Shown: piece after piece, positions 22,567 through 33,365 of the stretch | How the letters are laid out: each line of letters starts with the position of its first letter | Position numbering within the stretch: the stretch's first letter is position 1 | Assembly (NCBI GenBank): GCA_023014485.1 | Contig: JAJOZX010001081.1 | Coordinates: 806,001 to 870,000 of the forward strand | DNA: 64,000 nucleotides | Origin: Bathynomus jamesi | Taxonomy: Eukaryota; Arthropoda; Malacostraca; Isopoda; Cirolanidae | Direction of reading: 5' to 3' | Made by a program: the position numbers and the translations under genes | Notes under the pieces: generated by a model | Database searches by the model: none | Told to the model about the DNA's origin: nothing | The model's input: the letters and a program-made list of their open reading frames with translations, nothing else

Positions 22567-23530
22567 AGCACACCGGACAAAAAATTAGTCACCCCTCTCA
22601 GAATGTACCTAATAACGTGTGACGGCGCCTCTGGCCTTGATAACCGCACGAATCCGGCGAGGCAGAGACTCTACGAGGTTGTGCATGTACTGAACATCGA
22701 TTTGCTGCCACTCGTTCATCAGCCGGTCCCGAAGTTCCGCCAGAGTCCGTGGGTGTCTATTCCTGCGCTTCACTTTCTGTTTCCAGCCTGAACAACACCT
22801 TCGACGCATTCAGGATTAAAGGCTTCATTGGACCTGCGCTGTACTCGTCGCCTCCCATCATTGGAGAACAAACAAAAACGGGACTCATCGGACCAAATTA
22901 CACGTTTCCAATCTGCCGCAGTCCAGTTTTTGTGCCTCTGAGCCCATTTATAACGTGCCAATTTGTGACTTGCTGTTAACAGCGGCCTCTTCCGTGGTAC
23001 CCTGCTCCAGATGTCCATCGCACGCAGTTCTCGTCGCAATGTCCGTTCGGAAATTGGTCGCTGGAGAACCTCATTGGTTTCTTGGAGCAATTGTTCTCTG
23101 GTTTGAAAACGATTTGCAGTTACTAGACGAGAAACATGGCGGCGGCCCCTATTGTCGAGAATTGTTTTCTGGCCACAGTTACGCCGTCGATTGTCAGTTG
23201 ATTGCGAACTACACCACTCTTTGTAAACTCGCTGGACAGTACGCGTTGACACACCAACAAATTGGGCTACTTCAGACATTTTGTGTCCGTGGGCTCTGCC
23301 AAACACGATGGCTCCTTTTTGCCACTGAGTAACGTCTGCCTCACGACCCATTTTGCAGACTATATCCAACACACACTTTGTTCTTCACCACCTCACGAAA
23401 CAGATCTGATCCTGTGTGCTACGTCACTGCTACTTGTCACTTACCAATGCTACATCAGCGCCCTCTGTGTGACCTTGAACTTCCTACTATCGGTGCTATT
23501 AGGGGTGACTAATTTTTTGTCCGGTGTGCT
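22567..23530 (-). mobile_element. Internally deleted Tc1-like element
   Basis: TIRs AGCACACCGGACAAAAAATT extend for 30 bp on both ends with a TA duplication (22,565-22,566 and 23,531-23,532). The length of 964 bp is short for Tc1 (about 1.6 kb). The missing part is the catalytic centre of the transposase. Confidence 0.92.
22609..23351 (-). pseudogene. Tc1-like transposase with central deletion
   Basis: The frame from 23,351 (MGREADVTQWQKGAIVF) has a paired-type helix-turn-helix (VAQFVGVSTRTVQRVYKEW), a second HTH region and the first catalytic Asp in WKRVIWSDESRF. It then jumps at about 22,800 to the C-terminal tail (HPRTLAELRDRLMNEWQQID). The second Asp and the Glu are deleted, so it is inactive. 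Confidence 0.85.
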
Positions 23531-23534
23531 TACA

Positions 23535-25002
23535 TACATATACAATAAACGGAGAAATGAAATTAAAAAAAAAAAAAAAAAAAAAAAATTATTAAAAGAT
23601 TGTGGGATGGGCATACAACTTTGTAAGGAAACACTATCGATTTTTAGCACAAGATCAAACTACCGATTTTTAGCACAAGATTAAATTAATTGTTTCCAAC
23701 CAGTTATAAAAAAAAAAAGAAAAAAAATACAAATTTATACTGGAAATCTGCCCGGGTTTTATCACTCTACCCATCTTGTATATAAAAATAAATTGAAAAA
23801 TAAAAGTTATTAAGGTGGCATACAAGTTTACCAAAGATTTAGCGTTCTACCCTTCTTATCTAAATTTTTTCTGAAGGAATTCAAAACAACAGGATCGAGT
23901 TGAAAAAGACCTTTGCTTATGTTGAAGTTATTTGAAAGTTGGATAATGGCAGACTCAAGAATATTTCTATTAACAATGTTGCTAGAGTGAAATAAAACTG
24001 AAGCATTATTCCAATCAATACAGTGGGATAACTCTGACAAATGGACAAAAAGAGCACTGGACGACTGTCCTGTTCTAACGGAATATTGATGCTGTTTTAT
24101 ACGTGTGTGCAAATCCTTTCCCGTCTGACCTATGTAAAAGGAATCACATTGTTTACAACCAATTTTATAGATAATGCCTGAATTATTGGTAGGGCTATTT
24201 TTTACTACGATATTTTTCACAATATTGTTATATGAAAATACTACATTAATATCCAAAAGTTTAAGTACATTAGCAATGCCTAAAAAGCCCGGGAAAAATG
24301 GAAGTACTAAAATATTTTTTGACAAAGTACAAGTGTTATTATTGCCCCGATAGAAAGTTCGTTTTGCCTTGTTGAGACAAGATTCGGTAAACGCAGATGG
24401 ATAACACAGATCACTTCCAATACCGTTGATTTTTTCTAATTCGGCATCGATGTATTCCGGACTGGCGATCCTAAGGGCGCGGAGAAACATTGAAGAAAAA
24501 ATGGCCTTCTTAGTGGGGGTGTCATGTCCCGAGTAAAAGTGTACGTAGGACAAATTGTTTGTTTTTTTCCGATAGATACTGAACTTAAAACCTGGGCTTT
24601 CCCTATGTACACGCACATCCAAAAATGGGATTGAATTGTCTTGTTCCACTTCTAAAGTAAACTTAATGGAGGGGACTTGATCATTTAACTGAAGGAGGAA
24701 GTTATCCAGGTCACGATTCATGGGCCAGATACACAAAATATCGTCGACGTACCGCAACCAAGGGATGCCAACCCCCAGGATTCTCGGAATGTAAGTAATT
24801 TCGAAAAACTCCATATAAATATTGGAGAGGAGGGGCGACAAGGGGTTGCCCATGGCCATCCCAAAAACTTGTTGATAATACTCGTTATTGAAAGTGAATT
24901 TACAGTCTTTGTGCTAAAAATCGATAGTGTTTCCTTACAAAGTTGTATGCCCATCCCACAATCTTTTAATAATTTTTTTTTTTTAATTTCATTTCTCCGT
25001 TT

Positions 25003-25010
<8 letters not shown>
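23535..25010 (-). mobile_element. PLE body bounded by a short inverted repeat
   Basis: The coding part is on the minus strand. The segment 23,535-23,670 (oligo-A, GATTGTGGGATGGGCATACA, ATCGATTTTTAGCACAA) reappears inverted at 24,905-25,010, immediately upstream of the truncated coding region. As with the PLE at 8,950, a 5'-truncated copy ends in an inverted piece. The GATTTTTAGCAC block is duplicated in tandem at 23,638-23,682. Confidence 0.75.
23828..24904 (-). pseudogene. PLE reverse transcriptase and GIY-YIG endonuclease, 5'-truncated
   Basis: Reading begins at KFTFNNEYYQQVFGMAMG just inside the inverted repeat (an in-frame stop precedes it) and continues to a stop at 23,828. The reverse-transcriptase part shows AMGNPLSPLLSNIYME, the catalytic YVDDILCIW, and SIPFLDVRVHRE. 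The GIY-YIG endonuclease follows: IYKIGCKQCDSFYIGQTGK, TRIKQHQYSVRTGQ and HCIDWNNAS. It is open over about 350 codons, but the fingers and N-terminal part are missing, so it cannot be autonomous. Penelope-like enzymes use the nuclease to open the target and prime cDNA synthesis. Confidence 0.9.
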
Positions 25011-25074
<64 letters not shown>

Positions 25075-25080
25075 ATATAT
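25011..25080. repeat. (TA)n microsatellite
   Basis: A TA run between the PLE inverted repeat and the following mariner's TA target. Confidence 0.95.
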
Positions 25081-25089
25081 ACTGTACTA

Positions 25090-26403
25090 CAGGGTGGGCG
25101 GAAAGTAGCTCCCTAATTTAAATTACATATAAATTATGTATAAATTGTGATTGTATTGTTATATTGTTATAGTGTGTTCTCTAAATAGGTACAATTGTAA
25201 CGTTCATTTTTTTTTTCATTTCAGATTGAAGGGTAACATGGCTGAGCGTTTAACACTGCAGGAGCGTGCCCAGTTGGCGGCACGGTACGAAGTTTGGCAA
25301 TCTGTCGTTCGAGTTCAAAGATGGTGGCGGGCCATTCACGGACCACGTGCCCAAGTGGACCCGAAAACAATCAAGAACTGCCACTCGAAGCTCATGACCA
25401 CGGGGTCTGTGGCAGATGTTCGAAGATGTGGTCGCCCTTCGACATCCAGGGCCCAGGAGACGGTGCAGGCAGTTCAGGAAATGTTCGCACGGAGTCCACG
25501 AAAGTCAACTCGCCAGGCAGCTCGGGAAAGTGGACTCTCCCGCTACTCAGTGCGAGCTGTGCTGAAGGAGGAGCTGAACTGGCGTGCGTGGAAGCCGCAT
25601 TACTGCCAATCTCTCTCGGACGAGGACTGCGACATTCGCATGGAGTTCGGGGAAATCATGCTGGCTTGGCATGAAGACTGGCCCCATCTCTTCCGCAACA
25701 TCCTCTGGAGCGACGAGGCGGTGTTCCACGTCGGAGGCTTTGTCAACCGCCACAATTGCCACTACTGGGCAGGAGAGGATCCCATGGTTACCGCTGAAAA
25801 ACGGCAGAATCGGTTCAGTGTAACGGTGTGGTGTGGTATGACCTCAGATCAGGTTGTGGGCCCGTTCCTTCTGCGCAACACCATGAATGCTGAGCGGTAC
25901 CTTGCTATGTTGCGAAACGAGGTCTGGCCGGTTGTCAGCACATGGGAGAACATCGACGATCTGATATTTATGCAAGATGGCGCCCCTCCGCACTTCGCTC
26001 TTGTTGTCCGTGAGTGGCTGGATGCCCACTTCCCTGGGCGTTGGATGGGTCGTCGTGGTCCACATCAATGGCCAGCCAGGAGCCCCGACTTGACACCGTG
26101 CGACTTCTTTCTTTGGGGGTGGGTAAAGAGAAGTCTACCGCACCAAACCGAGGACATTGGAAGAACTGGAGGACCGAATTCGGGAAGTCATGTCCTCCAT
26201 CCCGCCGGAGTTCCTGCTAAAGTCAGTGGATGCCATTCCTGGGCGGCTCCAGAAGCTGGTGGAAAGAGTTGGAGCCCACATTGAATTTTAGAGAAAACCT
26301 ACCATGTACGCCTACCTTTTTATATTATTTCTTCTGAAATAAATGGATAATATACGTATTTTTTTACCAATCCAAAATAGGGAGCTACTTTCCGCCCACC
26401 CTT
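25090..26403 (+). mobile_element. IS630/mariner element, DD41D type (family C), full length
   Basis: TIR CAGGGTGGGCGGAAAGTAGC at the left and its complement at the right (the last base is mutated) are flanked by TA. The length of 1.31 kb is complete. A palindromic derivative of the same family is at 43,051-43,967. Confidence 0.9.
25238..26284 (+). pseudogene. DD41D transposase with one C-terminal frameshift
   Basis: Start MAERLTLQERAQLAAR fits the HTH start of the family. The helix-turn-helix region covers residues 1-110. Catalytic residues: first Asp in ILWSDEAVFH, second in FMQDGAPPHF, third in SPDLTPCDFFLWG. Counting between the last two gives 41 residues. At about 26,125 (after LWGWVK) a frameshift replaces the normal tail; in the correct frame it would continue TLEELEDRIREVM and end GAHIEF, as seen in the copy at 43,700-43,855. 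All three catalytic Asp are present, so one lesion separates it from an intact gene. Confidence 0.88.
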
Positions 26404-26414
26404 ATATGGATTTT

Positions 26415-26543
26415 TTTTTTTTTTTTTTTTTTTTAACCTATATATAGGCTGTAACCTTCTATGTACTTCAGTGTTCCTGAGGATGTCATTAGACGAAAGC
26501 GCTTGAGCACCTTTCTGTGTTTCCTTTCCTTCGTGGTTTTATT

Positions 26544-26550
<7 letters not shown>
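26415..26550 (+). mobile_element. PLE 3' tail (plus), right border of the PLE composite
   Basis: It begins with oligo-T and GGCTGTAACC, then the hammerhead-like motif (26,470-26,510) and the tail, ending in (TA)n at 26,550. It mirrors 22,360-22,500. Confidence 0.75.
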
Positions 26551-26585
<35 letters not shown>

Positions 26586-26688
26586 CAACTGCAAAGAACA
26601 CGCAGTATAATTAACGTAAAGAACGACGCTTGTATAGGAGAACATGCCGCGCAAGATGAGGAGGGAAAACGAACAAATGAAAAAATGA

Positions 26689-26750
26689 GGTAACCACCCG
26701 AGAATCGAACCCGGGATCTTCCGATTGCCGGTCAGATATGATAACCACTA
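26689..26750 (-). pseudogene. tRNA-related SINE head, 5' end lost in (TA)n
   Basis: On the minus strand: a D-arm TAGTGGTTATCA, anticodon stem TCTGA/TCGGA with loop CCGGCAA (anticodon position GGC, and C instead of U at 33), variable loop AGATC, T-arm CCGGG-TTCGATT-CTCGG (B box), and 3' strand GTGGTTACC. The 5' acceptor strand is replaced by (TA)n, so it cannot fold as a tRNA. The downstream sequence to 26,585 is probably the SINE body. Confidence 0.65.
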
Positions 26751-26792
26751 TATATATATATATATATATATTATAATATATATATATATATA

Positions 26793-26990
26793 TTACGTCG
26801 TGGCCAATGCCGTAACACCGCTTCCCGGAGATCAGCGAAGTTAAGCGACACTGGGTCTGGGTAGTAGTTGGATGGGAGACCGTCCTCCGCGCCCAGATTA
26901 TGTAGCGACCCGTGGTTCGGACCCCACGTAAAGCTGTAGGTCCCCTCCGTCATATGACCTTAGATGTTGCGAAGGAGGTTAAACAACCCC
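26793..26990 (+). mobile_element. 5S rRNA-derived SINE (copy 2)
   Basis: The 5S-like core is ACACCGCTTCCCGGAGATCA, AAGTTAAGCGACACTGGGTC, GGATGGGAGACCG. After that comes a family-specific tail (CGTGGTTCGGACCCCACGTA) shared with copy 1. The tail ends near GGTTAAACAACCCC before (TA)n. The 5S similarity includes the internal control region, so a pol III promoter is plausible. Confidence 0.78.
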
Positions 26991-27019
26991 GATAAAATAT
27001 ATATATATATATATATATA

Positions 27020-30000
27020 AGGGTGGTCCAAAAAATAAAAATTTATAATTTTTTACCTCCACATGGCTGCTCCTGTTCCTATATCTATCAAACATCTCCA
27101 TGCTAAATTTCAGCTTAATTGAATGATATTTACTGGTCGCTATGAATTTCATTTTACTACTCATTTTCTAGTAGATTGATCTTCTGGATTAAAAAATGAA
27201 AAAAAAGGGCAAATACTAGTTTATTTGTTTGAAAACAGATTAAATCTCACAGAAAACGGCTTATTTTTTTTAGAAAACAGAATAACTCAAAGAAAACAAG
27301 ATTAATTTTTAAAGAACAAAAATGATGTTTGATAGAAAATACATATATATATATATATATACATATATATCATTCGTTTATAATATACATCATTACTTAG
27401 ATTAACGCTTCATCACTGACTCCTTCGAAGACGATGAGTAGTCTTGGCGATGTTTTGCTACTAATCGGAGGATGAATTGTTTTTGTTCTTCATCCTTCAT
27501 CAAAGATGTATTATATGCCTTGATAAGGGCGGTACCCCTCTCCGCCGAATCATTGACAACTTTTAGGTTGATCGCTATGCGTCGAAACTCTTGAAAGCAA
27601 TCATCCTCCGTCCAGGAATTGGGATCGGTCCTCAGGAAGGTATCCTCCGCTGCCTTCCTTCCTTCTTTCTTTAACAAACTGAAGATTCCCAGAGTCCTTT
27701 TGGTGACCCATTTCATACAAATTCAAAACTTCAATGTTTCCTTCAAGCTTCAATCGACGAGTAACAGTGGTATTCTCGTTACGTTGGAGGTTTACGACCA
27801 TCTTCCGTTTGGTCTCGGCATCGACTCTAGGATCGAAGAATGCAAGGCCGATGAGATGCTCTCCAAGTTACCACAGGTGCCGTTGAAGAGCTGTGGATGC
27901 TGGTTTGGAAATGGTCTGATTTGGGTACTTTTGCAAGATTTTAAGAAGCAGAATATCGCTGAAAGGAGCGTTGATTTCGACGGGGGCCTCGTTCCAAAAA
28001 CGTGCGTAGACCAAGGCGATAAACAGAGAGAGCTGGGTGATATTCACGTGCTGTCAGCTGTAGTTGATGCTTGAACAGATAAATTTTGAGGACGTAGATG
28101 GCCTTGGCCATCCAGTGTGCATGGTGAGTTGGTCCTGGAGCGCGGACCTTGACTTCTTTCTCATCACGGCACCCGACGAAGGTGAGGCAGAATCGTAGCA
28201 ATTCCTCGTAGTCATGACGCGATTGTTTAGACTCCAGTGCCTTTGTGAAGTACTGGATCATTTCCTCTCGAAGCTGGAACATCTTTGGATCTGTGAATAG
28301 GTTGTTTGAAGCCTTCATGAAAGAATCCTTCTGAAGTGATGGCCATTTTTTCTGAAAACGTTTAGAGTCATTTCCGGGCCACCTGTGGGTCCAAGAAGTG
28401 CGTTGCAGGTGTTTGACAAGACGACTTCAAGGATATGATGTCGACAAGCGATCCAGACAAGTTCCCTCCCTACTGCATTTTCAATCATGGTACACTGGTG
28501 CAGGCTCCCCTGTGAAGGCCAGTATTAGATGCAGTTGTGTCAAATACGAGACCTTGGATCTCACCGCGAAGATTCCAGTCATCAATCGTCGAAATGCAAG
28601 CCTTGGCCTGTTCTTCTCCTGTAGCTCGTTGTACTTTTGGCACGGCTAGGAGTTTTTCCATCCCATTTCCCGTAACGATTACACGCGGTTCGTTCGGCTA
28701 TTTCCTTTGCGCCGCCGATGTCGGGAAGTAGTTTCCCATCCCAGTGAAGAAGAAGGGGGTCCTTCGACAGAAAACGAAGCTTGATCCTCTTTGGCTGCTG
28801 CCTGCCTGCCTTGCTTGCCTTCTTGAACGACGGATGGAGCTGCGTGAAAGAGTCATTGTAGAAATATCATAGCCCAGGGCTTGAGCGACTGATCCAGCAA
28901 CGAAGACTGCTCCTCGATCGGGAAGATTGACGCGATCAAGAGCAGGAACCACATCTGGTGATGTGAAGATACTGTTTCGTTTCGGAGGATGAGAGTGTAC
29001 CTCTGCTCTTCCGGTCGAAGTCGACGGACGATAGTCATCGTCTTCAGCGTTGAATTCTTCAGAGGATGAAGTGGATGTGCTGGATGATGGAAGAGCAGCA
29101 GCTCCAGCCTGGAATGCAGCCTCTCTTTCTTTCTACCTTAGAGCTTTGTCAGCATCTTTCTCCTGTCGACATCTCTTGCGGTATTCCTTGGCAAAATTAA
29201 TCTTGTCAGGGCCTGCCATACTGCAGGAAAAGACGTCTTCTCGTTGAATCATCAGGAATTGGCGTTCTTCTTCATTGTCTATCACCTTCAATGCGTCCTT
29301 CGAGGCAACGTCAAAAAGTTCTGAGAAAGTCTATTGGAACATTCTCTCTTTCACTCTGCAGCTTTGTAGCTGTGTCTTGCGGTTTTTCTTCAACGCAAGG
29401 AACTCTTCGTACAGCTTTGACAGCTTCCTAACGCAGGAATCGACTCGCTGTGTAGGAATCCTTGCTCTCTGCCATACTTGCAGGGCCTCTTTGCAGGCCA
29501 AGTTGTAGCTCTCTTTCAAGGTCTTGGACTGTTCATGGTGATGAAACTGAACCAAACGAAGCACATCACCACATGTGGGTAGCCTTGCAATTGATAACTC
29601 GTTGCTGGGCTTTCCTAGCACCCACGTTTCTGCAGATGAGCGAGTACTTCTAGCCATAACCTGAAAAATGAGATAAAATAATGCATTAACCGTTTAGCAC
29701 CGAAGCACAATTATACGTATAAAGTGTTAAAGTAAAAAATTGCAGTCAAAATAAATAAAGTAAAAAAATTGGTTACAGTGGTTAGTGGTTGATGGGTAGG
29801 AAGATAGCCAAATTTTTAAAAATATATTTAAGAATAAGTAAATAATAAACTTCAAGAGACACAAGATATATACACCTTACAATTTTAATCATTTAATTTA
29901 ATAGCAACATCCTTACCGGTTATAAATTTGCATATAAAGAACATAATTATATATATGAATTAATAATTATATATATGAATTAATAATTAATATATATGAA

Positions 30001-30396
30001 TTACTACTTACATGAGATACTATTCCTAAGCTCTTGAAGTTTGAACGAACTTAAAACCGTCCTCCAACAAGTTTAAACTTGAAATGATGCATGAGTAAAT
30101 AATTTGTCTGATTCACAAAGAGCATTATACAAGAAATCGAACAATTGCATCATCCTCTGAAGGTGGGCAGAGTCAATGTGGCGTGACTGCCGCGTCCTCT
30201 AAAAATGAAGCGGGTAGAAAATGATTAGCTAATTAATTAATTAATTGAAAATGTGAAAATCATAGCGACCTCTTATTATGTACTGAATCGACAGATATTT
30301 TGGACAAAATCACTTCACATCTAAAGGAATAAGAGCAGCCATGTGGAGAGCATTTCCAACTAGTTTGACATTTTAGTCCAAATTTTGGACCACCCT
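27020..30396 (-). mobile_element. 3.4-kb DNA transposon, AGGGTGGTCC termini, family not named
   Basis: Ends are AGGGTGGTCCAAAA and its complement. A second subterminal block, CTCCACATGGCTGCTC, is also inverted (27,057-27,072 and 30,334-30,350). Flanks are (TA)n, so the duplication length cannot be read. Coding pieces run on the minus strand from 29,657 to 27,402. The remaining 700 bp at the right side is AT-rich. Confidence 0.75.
27402..29657 (-). pseudogene. Putative transposase of the AGGGTGGTCC element, many frameshifts
   Basis: The N-terminal piece (29,657-29,331) starts MARSTRSSAETWVLGKPS and has a basic coiled region (LYEEFLALKKNRKTQ). Next come LFDVASKDALKVIDNEEE, then VPALDRVNLPDRGAVFVAG. 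The core near 28,560 has LVFDTTASNTGLHRGAC followed (after a frameshift) by GRELVWIACRHHILEVV. The C-terminal piece (27,716-27,402) has NDSAERGTALIKAYN and DEEQKQFILRLVAKHR. The DTTxSNTG and ACRHH motifs look like a conserved nuclease core, and the tail recalls a dimerisation segment. I know this as a recurrent unnamed arthropod family. Confidence 0.6.
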
Positions 30397-30906
30397 AATA
30401 TATATAATACACATTTTATGTATATATGAATGTAAATATAAATAAATATACATGAATGTGTAAGTGAATGTGTGAGGTTGGGTACGCTATATGAATACAC
30501 GTGTATGCCCCTGTGGGGCAGGGAAGAACAAATTTGTTTTCAAAGTTTAACTGAACTAGACGATAAGTAATAACTACAATTAGATTAAGTTTCAAAATAT
30601 TAAAATGTTTAAATAGTTAACTTGGTTAAATTATAATTCTGCTTCTGATTGGAGGATTGGGTTATAAACTTTATAAAAAATTATGAATTACCAATAGTAA
30701 CCATGTTGATAGTTAAACTGAAGGAATGTATAAAAGGATGGCTTGAAATTATAGAAATTCTGAGTTCTTGGTCCAGTTTGTGTAGAGCAACCCTGAGATG
30801 ATATGAATGGGCTTGATTGAGACTAAGCTGATACATTCGTATCGCCTTGGGGAGGAAGCACAAACATGTGGTACACCTTGCCCCTGATGAATTATGCATC
30901 CACATT

Positions 30907-31495
30907 CAGGGGCGTAACAAGACTTTTAAATTCTATACGCAGGCGCGGATCTACGTCGAGCGAAGCGAGTTATTGTGGGGAAACCTACCGAGCGTAGCAA
31001 GGCGTCTCCCAATAACTTTCCAGCTTGGGAATCTGGGGGAGCGCTGTAAGCTCCCGGGAACCGAACGATTTGTAACGTTTCTTGTATCAAAAGTACATTA
31101 TAATTTAACTGTAAATGACTAATTTATACTAGTAATGGAATGCAAAACAAAGCAAACACACATTTACATATTATGCAAATTTATATATGCTAAGCTTTTA
31201 AATGATTATCTACTATCATTTTAAAACTTTTTCCAGTGCCAAATGACCAACTATCAAGACGTGTCATTTTATGGTATGATTTTCCTTAAATCAATACTCA
31301 TTAAATATATGTGTAAATATATTTTACTGCGGGATACTTTGTATCAATGACTTCTTAAAAAATTTCCTAAAGGATTTTTGTAAAAGAAATCTTGTTCAAT
31401 TGCAAAAAACTTTCAAAACTTTCTGGAATTACGATGTGCGCAAAAAAAAAAAAAACTACGCATGAGCAAAATGCGTATGCCTAGTTACGCCCCTG
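30907..31495. mobile_element. hAT-type MITE, 589 bp
   Basis: CAGGGGCGTAAC at the left pairs with GTTACGCCCCTG at the right. There is no transposase, and no matching 8-bp flanks were found. A GC-richer block at 30,940-31,070 contains short inverted motifs. Confidence 0.6.
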
Positions 31496-31783
31496 CACAC
31501 CTATGGAGCCAGGAGTGTCTTCGATACAAGTTAACAACACGGGAACGTAAATGTTTATGAACTTCACTACACAATCATTATAATAGATAGTTTCTGCCAG
31601 TCGTGATGAATCACGTACGGAGCCTTGTCAGTACAATGACCCTCTAACTACTTGGCAGTGATACTGCAAGCTGCTCGTACCCCAAATATGGTCGAAGCAG
31701 TTTTTGTGTAAAACAGTAAAATCTTTCACAGAACTTGAATTTGATCTGTTGACATGTCTTAAACGTCGAAATATAGAGGGTGA

Positions 31784-31960
31784 TTCGAAATAATAATAAG
31801 CACACATTTTTAAATTATTTATTTTGGAAACTTTATTGCACTTAATAAACAAAAACTTTACTATGTATAATGTAATCATGTAAAAAACATTTTTATTTTA
31901 TGTTGAATGTTCAAATGTCCACCATTTACAAGCAAACATGTGGCGCAACGTCCCAAAACA
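31784..31960 (-). pseudogene. Mariner/IS630 C-terminal relic
   Basis: The terminus AGAGGGTGATTCGAAATAAT is followed on the minus strand by a short frame ending NGGHFEHST-stop, a typical IS630/mariner tail. The rest of the element is missing. Confidence 0.5.
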
Positions 31961-32060
31961 GATCAGCGATGACAAAGTAGAACCTAACGTTGCTCGCTTC
32001 AACTTTCGGTTGGCTCACAAAAAATAAAATTTCCCCACGCTACTAGGCTAACTTGTAGAT

Positions 32061-32298
32061 CAGGGAGTCTACCAAGGTGGAAGAGCTGTAAACACATTAA
32101 AAAGTCAGGGTAAATTTGTAAAATTGTAGTGAAAATAGCAGCATCCAACAATAGTCGACTTGTAGGACTAGTGTGGGGTACTGCTATTATTACTACAATT
32201 CATTACTCAAAATTCTTGAGTTCCATACCCTGCAACAATTTAAACTTTCCTTGACTATTCCACGTGTTTACAGTTTTTCCAGTATGGTAGACACCCTG
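32061..32298. mobile_element. 238-bp MITE
   Basis: CAGGGAGTCTACC at the left and GGTAGACACCCTG at the right, with further inverted matches (CTGTAAACAC and GTGTTTACAG). No ORF. Confidence 0.65.
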
Positions 32299-32570
32299 AT
32301 CTGCAATTATAGCTCAAGGTGTTTCATGTTGTCTCACAGAGGACCCGATGTCGACAACATCCATATTTTGTACTTAATTTTAACTCTACCTCCCTTTCAA
32401 CTTTCTGTAAATACCTTGTCTTCTGCTCAATCCAAAACGATTTGTCAAATAACGTTACTCAGCCAAAAAAAAGCAAGGAATTTGCTTGGAAATGGCAGTT
32501 CTATTCTATATGGGTATAATTTTTTGTATGTTGAAACGAGGAGCCAAGGGCCCTCATCCAATTTCAAATA

Positions 32571-32818
32571 CAGGATGATTCAAAAATTTTAACACTTATA
32601 CAGAAAAGAATTACAGATGTCATCCAATCAATACCACCAGAGATGTGCCTCAGGGCTCTGGAAGCAACGTTTGACTGCTTTCATACACGCATAGATATCC
32701 GTCGACAGCAAGTAGAGAATGGATAAAGCACTGTTTGCATCACAAAAAATGTTTACAAATAAATTGGAAATAAAAAATAAAACCCAATATAAATGTTAAC
32801 ATTTTTTTAATCACCCTG
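32571..32818 (+). mobile_element. Internally deleted mariner/IS630 (family D), 248 bp
   Basis: TIRs CAGGATGATTCAAAAATTTT and its complement (ending TTTAATCACCCTG) sit in a TA duplication. The interior keeps only the C-terminal frame ITDVIQSIPPEMCLRALE (32,607-32,724). Confidence 0.8.
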
Positions 32819-33011
32819 TATTTGTTACATTCATTGCACGCGCCTTGTACAATAAACTAGACTGCAATCGAGTAAAATGCCAATTGACGCCAACGCCTTA
32901 GTGGTTGCAAGACCACTTAGCCCAGCGAAAGCGTGGCTGGGTACGTGGTCTTCTGACCACATATACTCGTATGCCCATCTCCATACAAACCGCCCTACTT
33001 CCGCCACCTTC

Positions 33012-33106
33012 TTCCTAAATACCATAAAACAAATTTCATAATTTTCACTAATAAACGAAATGTGTATGTCGTTGAACTAAATGTTGATGAAATCGCTGTA
33101 AAGGAG
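33012..33106 (+). pseudogene. LINE reverse transcriptase, part 1 (before Polinton 1)
   Basis: The frame reads NFIIFTNKRNVYVVELNVDE and ends with AVKE at the insertion point. Part 2 starts at 39,058 in the same frame with CTVTKFLGV. The segment lies between the catalytic domain and the C-terminal thumb of a CR1/Jockey-like enzyme. No upstream LINE sequence is recognisable before about 33,012. Confidence 0.75.
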
Positions 33107-33285
33107 AGTAGTATGACCGCAAAATGTGAGTGCAAGAATGTTGCAAATGTTACGTAATGTTCCAAGAGTGCCAACTCCCACCCCCCTTTGTTGCCAACCC
33201 CAAAATGGGGTTGCAAGGGGTATGTAACTTGGAGGCGAAGTTATCCCCCAAGCCTCACCCCCAAAGGGGCATACCTAAGGTGGAG
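33107..33285 (+). repeat. Left terminal inverted repeat of Polinton 1
   Basis: Pairs with 38,860-39,051. It is unusually C-rich (CACCCCCC, CCAACCCCAAAATGGGG) compared with the AT-rich surroundings, and contains a short CCCCAAAATGGGG palindrome. Confidence 0.88.
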
Positions 33286-33365
33286 GGAACCCAGAGGAGG
33301 GTTCTTCGCTTGGCGACAGCCAACCGCATACGAGTCCTTCAGCCAAGCCACAGCTCTCTTTTGGC

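Noticed and set aside
26689..26750. Functional tRNA gene (anticodon position GGC)
   Set aside because: The B box and anticodon arm are good, but the 5' acceptor strand is missing, replaced by (TA)n, and position 33 is C. It is a SINE head or pseudogene.
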